From contig JBFWUW010000005.1 in the NCBI GenBank assembly GCA_050247075.1, positions 75,115 to 139,114 on the forward strand: a stretch of DNA of 64,000 bases, in the 5' to 3' direction. This stretch comes from JBFWUW01 sp050247075. GTDB lineage: Bacteria; Planctomycetota; Planctomycetia; Pirellulales; JBFWUW01. Made by a program: the position numbers and the translations under genes. Position 1 is the first letter of the stretch; every line of letters starts with the position of its first letter. Below are positions 9,214 through 17,055 of the stretch, in pieces. The notes under the pieces are model-generated. The model was not told the DNA's origin. It did not search any database and saw nothing but the letters and a program-made list of their open reading frames with translations.

Positions 9214-10227
9214 ATGAGTGTTGAACTCACCACGCAGTACCTGGGGCTGACGCTGCGCAACCCGATTGTGGTCGCACCATCGCCTCTCACGGCGCATTTG
9301 TACTGTCTGGAACAACTTGAACAGGCGGGTGCCGCGGCCGTGGTCTTAAGTTCCCTGTTTGAGGAGCAAATCCGCGAGGAAGCAGACAGTTTGCATGGAC
9401 AGGAACTATCCGTCGCGGAATCTTTCGCCGAACCAGCCGCCGGAATCGTTCGCGAATTGGACGAAGGCAACGCGGGGGTTGATAGTTACTTGCGGCGGAT
9501 CGAGCTAGCGAAAAAGACGGTCTCGATTCCGATCATCGGCAGCCTGAACGGCACACGGCGGGGGGCGTGGACCAACTGCGCACGCCTGGTGCAGGTTGCC
9601 GGCGCGGACGCCCTGGAACTGAACGTCTACTATGTGCCGACCGACCCCAAGGTCACGGGGGCTCAGGTGGAGCAAGAGTATGTGGATCTCGTGGCGGAGG
9701 TCCGGCAGCAGATTTCCATTCCCCTGGCCGTGAAGATCGGGCCGTATTTTAGTTCGATCCCCAATATGGCGGCGCGGTTAGTTGCCGCGGGCGCGGACGG
9801 GTTGGTGATCTTCAACCGCTTTCTGCAGCCAGACATTGACTTGCAGACCTTGGGCGTTGTGCCACGGTTGATGTTGAGCAGCCGAGACGAATTGCGCCTG
9901 CCGCTGCGTTGGATCGCCATACTGCGAGAGCAGCTCTCCGTCTCGCTAGCGGGGACGAGCGGCGTCCACTTCGCGGAGGATGTGCTGAAGATGCTGTTGG
10001 CCGGGGCCGATGTCGTGATGTTGGCATCCGTGCTGCTGCGTCGTGGACCATCCGCGCTGGAAATTGTCCTCACCGAAGTCGCCAACTGGCTGGAGGGAAT
10101 GAAGTATGAATCCCTGGCCCAAGTGCGCGGGTTGGTCTGCCGGGGCCGCTCGCCTGGCGCATCGGCCTTCGAGCGGGCCAACTACGCCAGGGCCTTGACG
10201 TCATGGGCCACGAATACGACGTCGTAA
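9214..10227 (+). CDS. Dihydroorotate-dehydrogenase-like flavoprotein
   Basis: The product is 337 residues. I chose the ATG at 9214 because GGAGG lies at 9201-9205 and the protein then begins MSVELTTQYLGLTLRNPIVV, the standard opening of this family. The earlier in-frame start at 9037 lacks such support. It is a TIM barrel of the DHOD class with family motifs PIIGSLNG (about 109-116), ALELNVYY, PLAVKIGPYF, GADGLVIFNR and FAEDVLKMLLAGADVVM. These proteins are usually annotated DHOD-like and may act on another dihydropyrimidine or another FMN-dependent substrate. No pyrimidine genes are adjacent. True PyrD function is therefore uncertain. Confidence 0.88.
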   Translation: MSVELTTQYLGLTLRNPIVVAPSPLTAHLYCLEQLEQAGAAAVVLSSLFEEQIREEADSLHGQELSVAESFAEPAAGIVRELDEGNAGVDSYLRRIELAKKTVSIPIIGSLNGTRRGAWTNCARLVQVAGADALELNVYYVPTDPKVTGAQVEQEYVDLVAEVRQQISIPLAVKIGPYFSSIPNMAARLVAAGADGLVIFNRFLQPDIDLQTLGVVPRLMLSSRDELRLPLRWIAILREQLSVSLAGTSGVHFAEDVLKMLLAGADVVMLASVLLRRGPSALEIVLTEVANWLEGMKYESLAQVRGLVCRGRSPGASAFERANYARALTSWATNTTS

Positions 10228-10526
10228 TACCCACATCGTATTGGCACGGCGCATTCGGTCATCCATCGATTGAGTCGGAGTGCGGCTAATCGCTAATCTG
10301 CGGACAATACGTCGCTCGCTGGTGTAGCCGATGGGTCGTACCCGTACTCGTGGGGACTGCCAGCGCGCAGATGAACCTTGCCTTGAAGCGTTGTGTGAAT
10401 CTTCGCTGGTGCATGATGGGATTTGGCACCGAAACAGCCAGCTTGCTTGCATCCGTGGCTTGGGCAAATCACAATGGGCCGCGTTGCCGGTTTCTTCCCA
10501 ATGCCACTTCAATCAATGAGCCTCGT
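10228..10526. other. Intergenic region upstream of the DUF1080 gene
   Basis: This stretch of about 300 bases has no gene I can support. An in-frame extension of the DUF1080 reading frame reaches back to 10350, but its composition is unlike a signal peptide. I found no clear promoter hexamers or hairpin. Confidence 0.4.
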
Positions 10527-11528
10527 ATGTTCAAAGCCTTGCCCTTGCGCGGCGGATGGTTGCTCTTCGCGGTAATTGTTGCCGTGAGCTTGCCACTGCG
10601 GGCCGCCGATGACCCCAATACGTTTATTGATGTCGAGAAGGCTGGGCCGGACTATGCCTTGCAGGGTGAATACAGCGGCGAGATCAAGGCGGACAACGAA
10701 ACGATCAAGATTGGCGTGCAGGTTATCGCCCAGGGAGACGGTAAGTTCCGGGCGGTCGGTTACATGGGGGGGCTGCCCGGCGCTGGTTGGGACAAAAGCC
10801 CCAAGGTGACGGTCGATAGCCAGGTGGCCGACGGCGCGGTGAAGTTTGCCGTGAACGACGGGGCCGGTATTCTCAAGGATGGCGTGATCAGCATTCAAGA
10901 TTCTGGCGGCACCAAACTGGGCGAGTTAAAGCGGACTGTACGCGAAAGCCCCACGCTGGGCATGAAACCGCCGGAAGGGGCGATCGTGCTGTTCGATGGC
11001 AGTAACGCCGATGCTTGGGAAAACGGACGCCTTAGCGACGACAAGCTGCTAATGCCGGGCGTTACCAGCAAGCAGAAGTTTCAAAGCTGCCGGCTGCATG
11101 TAGAGTTTCGCCTGCCGTTTCAGCCGACCGCCAGCGGACAGGGGCGCGGCAACAGTGGCTGTTATTTGCAAGGCCGCTACGAGGTGCAAATGCTCGATTC
11201 GTTCGGGTTGGAAGGCAAGGACAACGAGTGCGGCGGCATCTACTCCATCAAGTCGCCCGATCTGAACATGTGCCTGCCGCCGCTGGCTTGGCAGACCTAC
11301 GACATTGACTACACCGCTGCCACGTTTGATGAGTCCGGTAAGAAGACCGCGGATGCCACGATGACCGTCAAGCACAACAACGTGGTCATCCATCAGGATG
11401 TCAAGTTGGACCATGCCACTACGGCGGCACCCGTCGCGGAAGGCCCAGAGCCAGGCCCAATTTATCTGCAAGACCACGGCAACCCGGTGCGCTACCGCAA
11501 TATCTGGGTGGTGGAACGCAAGGAGTAA
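10527..11528 (+). CDS. Secreted DUF1080 (3-keto-disaccharide hydrolase-like) protein
   Basis: The product is 333 residues from the ATG at 10527, which gives a clear signal peptide (MFKALPLRGGWLLFAVIVAVSLPLRAAD). The first 140 residues form a small beta domain (ALQGEYSGEIK, KIGVQVIAQGDGKFRAVGY). From about residue 150 comes a DUF1080/LamG-like domain with IVLFDGSNADAWENG, FRLPFQPTASGQGRGNSGCY, GRYEVQMLDSFG, NECGGIYSI and PIYLQDHGNPVRYRNIWV. The family is a concanavalin-like beta-sandwich linked to carbohydrate hydrolysis, and it is much expanded in Planctomycetes. The precise sugar is unknown. Confidence 0.88.
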   Translation: MFKALPLRGGWLLFAVIVAVSLPLRAADDPNTFIDVEKAGPDYALQGEYSGEIKADNETIKIGVQVIAQGDGKFRAVGYMGGLPGAGWDKSPKVTVDSQVADGAVKFAVNDGAGILKDGVISIQDSGGTKLGELKRTVRESPTLGMKPPEGAIVLFDGSNADAWENGRLSDDKLLMPGVTSKQKFQSCRLHVEFRLPFQPTASGQGRGNSGCYLQGRYEVQMLDSFGLEGKDNECGGIYSIKSPDLNMCLPPLAWQTYDIDYTAATFDESGKKTADATMTVKHNNVVIHQDVKLDHATTAAPVAEGPEPGPIYLQDHGNPVRYRNIWVVERKE

Positions 11529-11588
11529 CGTCGGCGGGATTCTGTCAGACTGTTGTTCTTGCCAAACCCTGCGCCGGCGGCAACCACC

Positions 11589-11969
11589 ATGTGGCAAAAA
11601 ATTCTGCTGCTGGCCGCGGCTGGTGCCGCCGGAACAATCTGCCGCTATTTGCTGGCCGATGTGGTCAACCATTACGCCGGCAAGGCTTTTCCCTGGGGAA
11701 CCTTGGCGGTCAATGTGCTGGGCTGCTTTTTGTTTGGGCTGGTGGCGTCCTTGGCCGAGGAGCAGCGGATCATCACCGAGCAAAGCCGCGTCATTGTGTT
11801 GACCGGATTCATGGGAGCCTTCACCACGTTCTCCACTTTCGCTTACGAAACGACCAGCCTGGGCCGCAACGGGCATTGGCTGGCGGCCGGCGGCAACTTG
11901 TTGCTGGAGAACGGCCTGGGCATCGCTGCCGTATTGCTGGGCATTGCCGCTGCCCGCGTGGTGGGGTGA
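11589..11969 (+). CDS. crcB: Fluoride ion channel CrcB/FluC
   Basis: The product is 126 residues from the ATG at 11589, the usual CrcB length. An upstream TTG at 11553 would add an unconserved tail. Family hallmarks are present: GAAGTICRYL near the N-terminus, the TM2 signature WGTLAVNVLGCFLFG with the conserved Asn at about 42, and GFMGAFTTFSTFAYE, which carries the pore-lining Phe box. Four membrane segments are predicted. Fluc channels are dual-topology dimers that export fluoride. I saw no fluoride-riboswitch motif in the 60-base leader. Confidence 0.93.
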   Translation: MWQKILLLAAAGAAGTICRYLLADVVNHYAGKAFPWGTLAVNVLGCFLFGLVASLAEEQRIITEQSRVIVLTGFMGAFTTFSTFAYETTSLGRNGHWLAAGGNLLLENGLGIAAVLLGIAAARVVG

Positions 11970-11978
11970 GGGAACCGC

Positions 11979-12239
11979 ATGTTGCCCGACGATACCACAC
12001 CCGCGGAAATGCCATGCCCGGCTTGCGGCCGCAAGCTGCGCTACCGCGACGAGCATCGCGGCAAGCGCGTCCTTTGTCCTGGCTGCCGCGGCGCGGTGGC
12101 CATTCCCGATCTTGAATCGTTAGCGTCACTCGGACCGGCACTGGCCGAAGCCTGGGAGAGACTGCCGCCGCCGCAGGCATTTGAAGATAATGCAACGATA
12201 GCGGGCCACCTCGTTGCCGTGGGTGGCACTTGGCTGTAG
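11979..12239 (+). CDS. Small zinc-ribbon protein
   Basis: The product is 86 residues, starting 9 bases after crcB. Cys 13, 16, 33 and 36 form two CxxC knuckles (MPCPACGRKLRY and VLCPGCRGA), the common planctomycete zinc-ribbon pattern with about 16 residues between pairs. The stop codon TAG falls inside an intergenic repeat (12234-12262). The original C-terminus may therefore have been replaced, and the protein could be the remnant of a longer zinc-ribbon membrane protein like the one at 7609. Function unknown. Confidence 0.55.
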   Translation: MLPDDTTPAEMPCPACGRKLRYRDEHRGKRVLCPGCRGAVAIPDLESLASLGPALAEAWERLPPPQAFEDNATIAGHLVAVGGTWL

Positions 12240-12262
12240 GAGCCGTCTCCGACGGCGACAAT
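12234..12262. repeat. TAGGAG-type palindromic intergenic repeat, copy at 12234
   Basis: The core GCCGTCTCCGACGGC is a 6-base perfect inverted repeat with a TCC loop, preceded by CTGTAGGA. Related elements occur near 7456, 24655 and 40536 (the last in reverse orientation). It overlaps the last codons of the small zinc-ribbon gene and provides its stop. Confidence 0.6.
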
Positions 12263-12653
12263 GGGCGTTCCATCCTGGAGGGCCGATACCGCGAAAAACG
12301 CCGTATACTCAGGCCAGATTGCTCATCGCGGCCGAGAACGGCGGGATCGTATTGCCCCGTCAAGAGAAGAACTACGAATCACACGAATCTTACGAATGAA
12401 CCTCCTGAGTGGAAACTCGCTTGAGGAAAAGGGGGCGGGCAGCGACTAGAAAAACTCGTACCGTAGGATCCTTATTCGTTAGATTCGTTTGATTCGTGGT
12501 TCTCACAAGCCTCGTCTAATTGCCGGTGCGCATTCAACTCGCTGGCAATGCATTATCTTCAATTGTCTGTGGCGGCGGGCCGCCCCGTGTTCAGTTACAT
12601 CGCATCTGGTACGATTCTGGTTTACGAATTCGTATGACCTGGGCCGTTGCTCC
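12240..12653. other. Repeat-rich intergenic region, 414 bp
   Basis: No gene is supported here. The region contains the end of the TAGGAG repeat and the large inverted element at 12369-12502. Local AT content rises between the element and the ABC gene. A pair of AT-rich hexamers may lie at 12600-12640, but I could not settle on a promoter. Confidence 0.5.
12369..12502. repeat. Inverted repeat element with ACGAATC-periodic 29-base arms
   Basis: The arms lie at 12369-12397 and 12474-12502. They are reverse complements at 26 of 29 positions. Each arm is itself built from a 9-base-period repeat of ACGAAT(C) units. The 76-base centre is GC-rich and codes for nothing. A single diverged arm of the same family lies at 15490-15518. 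Confidence 0.75.
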
Positions 12654-13604
12654 ATGCCGCTTGTTGATATCCAGCGCGTCAGCCGAAGTTTTGGCCGCGT
12701 GCAAGCACTTCGCGAAGTTAGCCTGACGCTGGAACCGGGCGTGATTGGCTTGGTGGGCAATAACGGCGCGGGCAAATCGACACTGTTGAAAATATTGCTG
12801 GGGCTGCTGCGGCCCGACCGCGGCCACGGCACCATTTTGGACTGCGATATTCTGCGGGCCAGCCGGCAACTTCGTGGAAAAATTGGCTACATGCCCGAGG
12901 CGGCGGCGGTGGTACCGTTGCTTAAGGGGGTGGAGTTCGTGGCACTGGCCGGCGATCTGTACGGCATGCCGCACCAGGATGCCCGCCGCCGCGCCCACGA
13001 GGTCCTCAACTACACCGGCCTGGGAGAGCTGCGTTATCGCCGGCTGGAGGAATACTCGGCCGGCAACTTGCAGCGGCTAAAACTGGCCGCGGCCCTGGTC
13101 CACGATCCGCAACTGCTGCTGTTGGACGAGCCAACCAACGGACTTGATCCGCAGGGCCGCCGCGACATGTTGCGGCTAATCGAGGACCTCATCCGCGAGA
13201 CCGACAAGAGCGTCATTCTGTGTACGCATTTGTTGGGCGATGTGGAACGTCTCTGCCGCCAAGTCGTGGTGCTGCACCAGGGGACGGTGATCCGCAGCGG
13301 CACGATGGAGGAACTGCGCCGGGTGGCCGGCAACCGATTTGAACTCGGCTGGATCGGCGATGGCCGCCCCTTCTTGCACGAATTGCGTTTAGCCGGGCTG
13401 AACGTGCCGGACGACGTGCGCGGCGCCAAGACAACCTTGAGCGTACCGGCCGGTTGGAACAATGGCCGGTTTTTTGAACTGGCCCGTGCGGCGGGCGTGG
13501 TGCTGAACCACCTCAAGCCCGAGGAAGAAAACCTGGAAGGGGTCTTCTTCCGCGTCACGACGCAGCCCCCTTCTTTTCCGCTGGAGGCCGCGCATGGGAC
13601 TTGA
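12654..13604 (+). CDS. ABC transporter ATP-binding protein
   Basis: The product is 316 residues from the ATG at 12654. Upstream sequence in the same frame is not protein-like. Walker A is GNNGAGKST (about 39-47) and Walker B is LLLLDEPTNGLDPQGRR. The signature is degenerate: YSAGNLQRLKLAAAL in place of LSGGQ. A C-terminal extension of about 80 residues follows the ABC domain. The stop overlaps the start of the permease at 13594 by 11 bases, so it belongs to a three-gene exporter operon with 13594-14484 and 14493-15404. Substrate unknown. Confidence 0.92.
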   Translation: MPLVDIQRVSRSFGRVQALREVSLTLEPGVIGLVGNNGAGKSTLLKILLGLLRPDRGHGTILDCDILRASRQLRGKIGYMPEAAAVVPLLKGVEFVALAGDLYGMPHQDARRRAHEVLNYTGLGELRYRRLEEYSAGNLQRLKLAAALVHDPQLLLLDEPTNGLDPQGRRDMLRLIEDLIRETDKSVILCTHLLGDVERLCRQVVVLHQGTVIRSGTMEELRRVAGNRFELGWIGDGRPFLHELRLAGLNVPDDVRGAKTTLSVPAGWNNGRFFELARAAGVVLNHLKPEEENLEGVFFRVTTQPPSFPLEAAHGT

Positions 13605-14484
13605 CCGGTCGCACTATCACCCCTGGCAAGGCAGGCTGCATTCCCCTTGGCTGGCGACGCTGGCTATCGTCCGCGTGGCCTTGATGCAGCTTTTTCGGCG
13701 GAAGATTTATTGGATTGTGTTGGCACTGGGACTCGTGAATTTCTTGTTGTTTTGGACGATCATTTACATCCTCACGCAGTTGCAGTTGGACGAAAATGCC
13801 CAGAAGTGGATCCTGGATCGCTTCGGATTCAGTCCCACCGCGAGGGCGGGACAAGAATCGGGCTATATTTCGTTTATGTTGGGTCAGAACATCGTCGTCG
13901 GGCTGCTGCTGCCGTTTAGTGGCAGCTTGCTGGTGGGAAGCGACTTTCAGCACAAGACCTTGCCGTTTTACTTATCGCGGCGGATCGACCGGCGGCACTA
14001 CATCGTGGGCAAGCTGCTGGCGGTTTCGACGATTATTTCGCTGATTACCACCATCCCCGCGTTGATCTTGTTCGTCGAATGGGGCATGTTCACGGGCAGC
14101 CTGTCGTATTGGATGGATAACTGGCGGGTGGCGCTTTCGGTTGTCGGCTTTGGCGCCGTGATCTGCCTGACGCTGAGTATCTTGCTAGTATCCATTTCCG
14201 CCCATCTGCAAAAGGCCGCCCCCATCGCCATTGCCTGGATTGGGCTGTTTTTTCTGATGGCCGGATTGGCCGAGCTACTGCGGACGTTTACCGGCAACAA
14301 CCGTTGGCGGCTATTCGATCTGTGGCGGAACATGCGGCTGGTGGGCCGGCTCTGTTTCGACCAGGTGCAGAACCACGACGACCGTGTTGTCGCCCGGCAA
14401 GCCGCCGCCATTCTGGCCGCTGTCTGCGCGATCGCCCTGATTGCCCTCGTCCGCCGCGTCCGCGCGGTGGATGTCGTGGAGTGA
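13594..14484 (+). CDS. ABC-2-type transporter permease
   Basis: The product is 296 residues, overlapping the upstream ATPase gene by 11 bases. Several membrane segments are apparent: WIVLALGLVNFLLFWTIIYI (about 47-66), NIVVGLLLPFSGSLLVGS, LLAVSTIISLITTIPALILF, VALSVVGFGAVICLTLSILL, PIAIAWIGLFFLMAGLAEL and AAILAAVCAIALIAL. The pattern fits ABC-2 exporters. It probably serves both flanking ATPases. Confidence 0.88.
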   Translation: MGLDRSHYHPWQGRLHSPWLATLAIVRVALMQLFRRKIYWIVLALGLVNFLLFWTIIYILTQLQLDENAQKWILDRFGFSPTARAGQESGYISFMLGQNIVVGLLLPFSGSLLVGSDFQHKTLPFYLSRRIDRRHYIVGKLLAVSTIISLITTIPALILFVEWGMFTGSLSYWMDNWRVALSVVGFGAVICLTLSILLVSISAHLQKAAPIAIAWIGLFFLMAGLAELLRTFTGNNRWRLFDLWRNMRLVGRLCFDQVQNHDDRVVARQAAAILAAVCAIALIALVRRVRAVDVVE

Positions 14485-14492
14485 CGCCCAAC

Positions 14493-15404
14493 ATGCTGCT
14501 GGCTTTTGACAATGTCACCAAGCTCTACGGTCCCGTGATTGGCGTCAACGATGTCAGTTGCCAGGTGGGGCCGGGCATTACCGGCTTGCTGGGGGCCAAC
14601 GGGGCCGGCAAGTCGACCATGCTCAAGCTGGCCAGCGGGCAGTTGCGCCCCAGCCTGGGCCGGGTGCGCGTCGGCCCGCACGATGCCTGGTCCACCGCCG
14701 CCAAGCGGCACTTTGGCTACAGCCCCGACATCAACAGTTTTTACGAGGAAATGACCGGCCGCGAGTTCGTCCGCGTCATGGCCCGGCTGTGCGGCTTCTC
14801 ACGGGCAGAAGCCCGCGACCGCACCGAGGAGGCCCTGGCCGAGACCGGTATGACCGACCGGGCCGAGCGGCGGATCGCCGGTTGCAGCCACGGCATGCGG
14901 CAGCGGATCAAGCTGGCCCAGGCGCTGGTGGCCGACCCGCCCATTCTGCTGCTCGACGAACCGCTGACCGGCATCGACCCCGGCGGCCGCCGCGAGATCA
15001 ATGCCTTGCTCCGCCGGCTGGCCGACCGCGGCAAAACGGTACTGGTCTCCAGCCACATACTGGTCGAAGTGGAGCACCTGGTCGATTCCATTCTGGTGAT
15101 TGCGTCGGGCCGGGTGTTGGCGTCGGGCACGCTGGCGGAAATTCGCGGACTGCTGGAGGACCAGCCCTTTTCGGTCGAGATCATCGCCGACCGGGCTCGC
15201 GACCTGGCGGCCTTGCTGGTGCAATCGGCGGAGGTCCGCTCCATCGACCTCCGCGACGATGCACTGGTGATTCGCACGCGAAACCCGGCGCAATTCTTTA
15301 GCACATTGGGCGACCTGGTGCTGGCGCACCGTTTCAACCTGCATCGCATCGAAACGCTAGACGCGGGCGCTGACGCGGTGTTTGAGTACTTGCAGAAGAG
15401 TTGA
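14493..15404 (+). CDS. ABC transporter ATP-binding protein, second of the operon
   Basis: The product is 303 residues from the ATG at 14493, 8 bases after the permease stop. Walker A is GANGAGKST, the signature region is CSHGMRQRIKLAQAL (Ser-His-Gly variant) and Walker B is ILLLDEPLTGIDPGGRR. The H-loop is SSHILVEVEHL. A C-terminal domain of about 80 residues follows. Two distinct ATPases around one permease suggests a heterodimeric exporter, or two ATPase inputs for one permease. The closest general family is ABC-2-type drug or lipid exporters. Confidence 0.92.
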   Translation: MLLAFDNVTKLYGPVIGVNDVSCQVGPGITGLLGANGAGKSTMLKLASGQLRPSLGRVRVGPHDAWSTAAKRHFGYSPDINSFYEEMTGREFVRVMARLCGFSRAEARDRTEEALAETGMTDRAERRIAGCSHGMRQRIKLAQALVADPPILLLDEPLTGIDPGGRREINALLRRLADRGKTVLVSSHILVEVEHLVDSILVIASGRVLASGTLAEIRGLLEDQPFSVEIIADRARDLAALLVQSAEVRSIDLRDDALVIRTRNPAQFFSTLGDLVLAHRFNLHRIETLDAGADAVFEYLQKS

Positions 15405-15465
15405 AGTGGTGCTGTAAAAAGATCAAGCATGAATGCCTGGTCTAGCCATCAACAGCGGCCATCGC

Positions 15466-16905
15466 CTAGCGGCTAGCACTTTCAATTTTATCCGTGAAAT
15501 CGGTGTGATCCGTGGTTCTTGGACCATCATTCGTTTCGGCGGACTGGCCCTTTGGCGCGGCGACGACGGCCGGAGTGGGACGCATGAACAAGCCGATGGT
15601 CTGGCCAAAACACCAGCCCATTGCCGACAAGGCGCGGGCCGCGCCAGGAATCTTGACCAGTCTTGCCATGGCCGCCATTCCGCGGCCCGCCAGCCAATAG
15701 AGCCAACCGGGATCTCCCCCGTGGCCAAACAAGGTCACGCGGGCTGCTTCGTCGCTGGGCGAATCGGGCCCCAGGCCAATCAGATCGGGACCGCCGCCAA
15801 ACATGATCTTGGGCAGTACTCGCGCGCGGGCGGCGTCGGCCGCTGGTCCAAAGTCAAAGAACAGGCTGGCCAGCCAATCTTCCAGCCGATGGATTGACGA
15901 ATAATAGGCTTCGTGGCGGATCGCGAATTTTTCAATCGCTTCCTGCCAATCGTCTTGGGCCAGCAGTTCATCGCGAAGCACTCGCACGTCGCGCAGGGCC
16001 AACGACAGGCCCGATCCCCAACTGGGATCGTTCGATCGGGCCGCATCGCCAATGACCACCACGCCGGCAGCGCAAGGCTGTTCGACCCACGTATCGGCCG
16101 CGTCAAACGCCGCCAAAGGGCCAATCGGCCGGGCGTGGCGGAACCAGCCGCGCGGAGCACCCAGTTCCACACAGCCGTCAACCATAGCCGGAAATTGCTT
16201 CGAACCGCTTAGCTTGCGATCGAAACTTGCTGGCTGGTAGACAAAATAGACGCGAAACCGCCGCTGGCCGATTGGAAAGATCAGCAACATCTCGCCGAAC
16301 GACGCCGGAAACAGCACATGAAAGCGGTCGTCGGGAGCGTCCAGGTCGGCCAGCAACATGCTGGCCACGGTCAGTCGCGAAGGATCGGAACGGGTGACGA
16401 GACCGGCCCAACCGCGTACCCGCGAGTTGCGGCCGTCGGCCCCCACGACCAGCCGTGCAGTGAGTTCTTCTTTTTGCCCGTCGCATTCCAAGGTAATGCT
16501 GGCCGGATACCCCGGCGCAACGTGGACCGCCTTGGCACCCCGACGGACCTCCACGCCGGCATCGGCCGCGGCGGCCAGCAGCACTTCTTGCATGTCGGGA
16601 TGATAGAAGCCGAGCGTGCCAACGCCCTCGGGCGAGGTTCGCGTCAGATCGCGCACGCCGATAGGGATGGAAGCCCAGTAATTCTCGCACAACAGCAGTT
16701 CGTGCCCGCACGATTCTCGCAGCAACTGGTCAATACCTAACTGCCGCGCCTCGGCCATGCCCCAGGGGTGAATGGCTTCGCCGCGGATGCGATCCTTGAA
16801 CTCCGTCTCTTGCTCGACGATCAGCACGCGGCTGCCCGCCAAGGCCATCGCCCGGCCCAGCGTGGCTCCCGCGATGCCGCCGCCAATGATGACAAGATCG
16901 TACAT
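15466..16905 (-). CDS. FAD-dependent oxidoreductase (aromatic-hydroxylase / geranylgeranyl-reductase-like)
   Basis: The product is 479 residues from the ATG at 16905 (MYDLVIIGGGIAGATLGRAMA), which puts the FAD Rossmann motif GxGxxG at the very start as is usual. Further motifs are RLVVGADGRNSRVRGWAG and GVVVIGDAARSNDPSWGSGLSLALRDV (family DG and GD motifs). The substrate could be a phenol, a lipid or an isoprenoid. The last 16 or so codons (…RTTDHTDFTDKIESASR) are read through an intergenic repeat at 15490-15518, so the natural C-terminus probably ended a little earlier. The gene converges on the ABC operon. Confidence 0.85.
   Translation of the reverse strand: MYDLVIIGGGIAGATLGRAMALAGSRVLIVEQETEFKDRIRGEAIHPWGMAEARQLGIDQLLRESCGHELLLCENYWASIPIGVRDLTRTSPEGVGTLGFYHPDMQEVLLAAAADAGVEVRRGAKAVHVAPGYPASITLECDGQKEELTARLVVGADGRNSRVRGWAGLVTRSDPSRLTVASMLLADLDAPDDRFHVLFPASFGEMLLIFPIGQRRFRVYFVYQPASFDRKLSGSKQFPAMVDGCVELGAPRGWFRHARPIGPLAAFDAADTWVEQPCAAGVVVIGDAARSNDPSWGSGLSLALRDVRVLRDELLAQDDWQEAIEKFAIRHEAYYSSIHRLEDWLASLFFDFGPAADAARARVLPKIMFGGGPDLIGLGPDSPSDEAARVTLFGHGGDPGWLYWLAGRGMAAMARLVKIPGAARALSAMGWCFGQTIGLFMRPTPAVVAAPKGQSAETNDGPRTTDHTDFTDKIESASR
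15490..15518. repeat. Single arm of the ACGAATC-type repeat
   Basis: Its reverse complement starts GAACCACGGATCACACCGAT and lines up with the 29-base arms at 12369 and 12474, with several C/G substitutions. It forms the 3' end of the oxidoreductase reading frame. Confidence 0.6.
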
Positions 16906-17017
16906 GACAACAGCATAGTTGGCGAAAATGCCAAGACAATCGGGCGAACGGGCCAAAATCAGGCCAATTCGCGGGCTATCCTGGCGGAAACCCCGTCTCG
17001 CGGAAAGGCATGTGGTG

Positions 17018-17023
17018 TATAAT
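17018..17023 (+). promoter_or_regulatory. Possible -10 element TATAAT for the DUF1549/DUF1501 genes
   Basis: A perfect TATAAT lies 33 bases upstream of the ATG at 17056 in an otherwise GC-rich spacer. No good -35 box is found 16-18 bases upstream. The short leader would leave little room for a Shine-Dalgarno, and none is obvious. Confidence 0.4.
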
Positions 17024-17055
17024 AAATTCCCCCGACTTTATCCCGCCGATTGCCG

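Noticed and set aside
11529..11588. Fluoride riboswitch upstream of crcB
   Set aside because: The 60-base leader has none of the conserved GGUGAU/GGCUGAUG-type elements of the crcB RNA motif.
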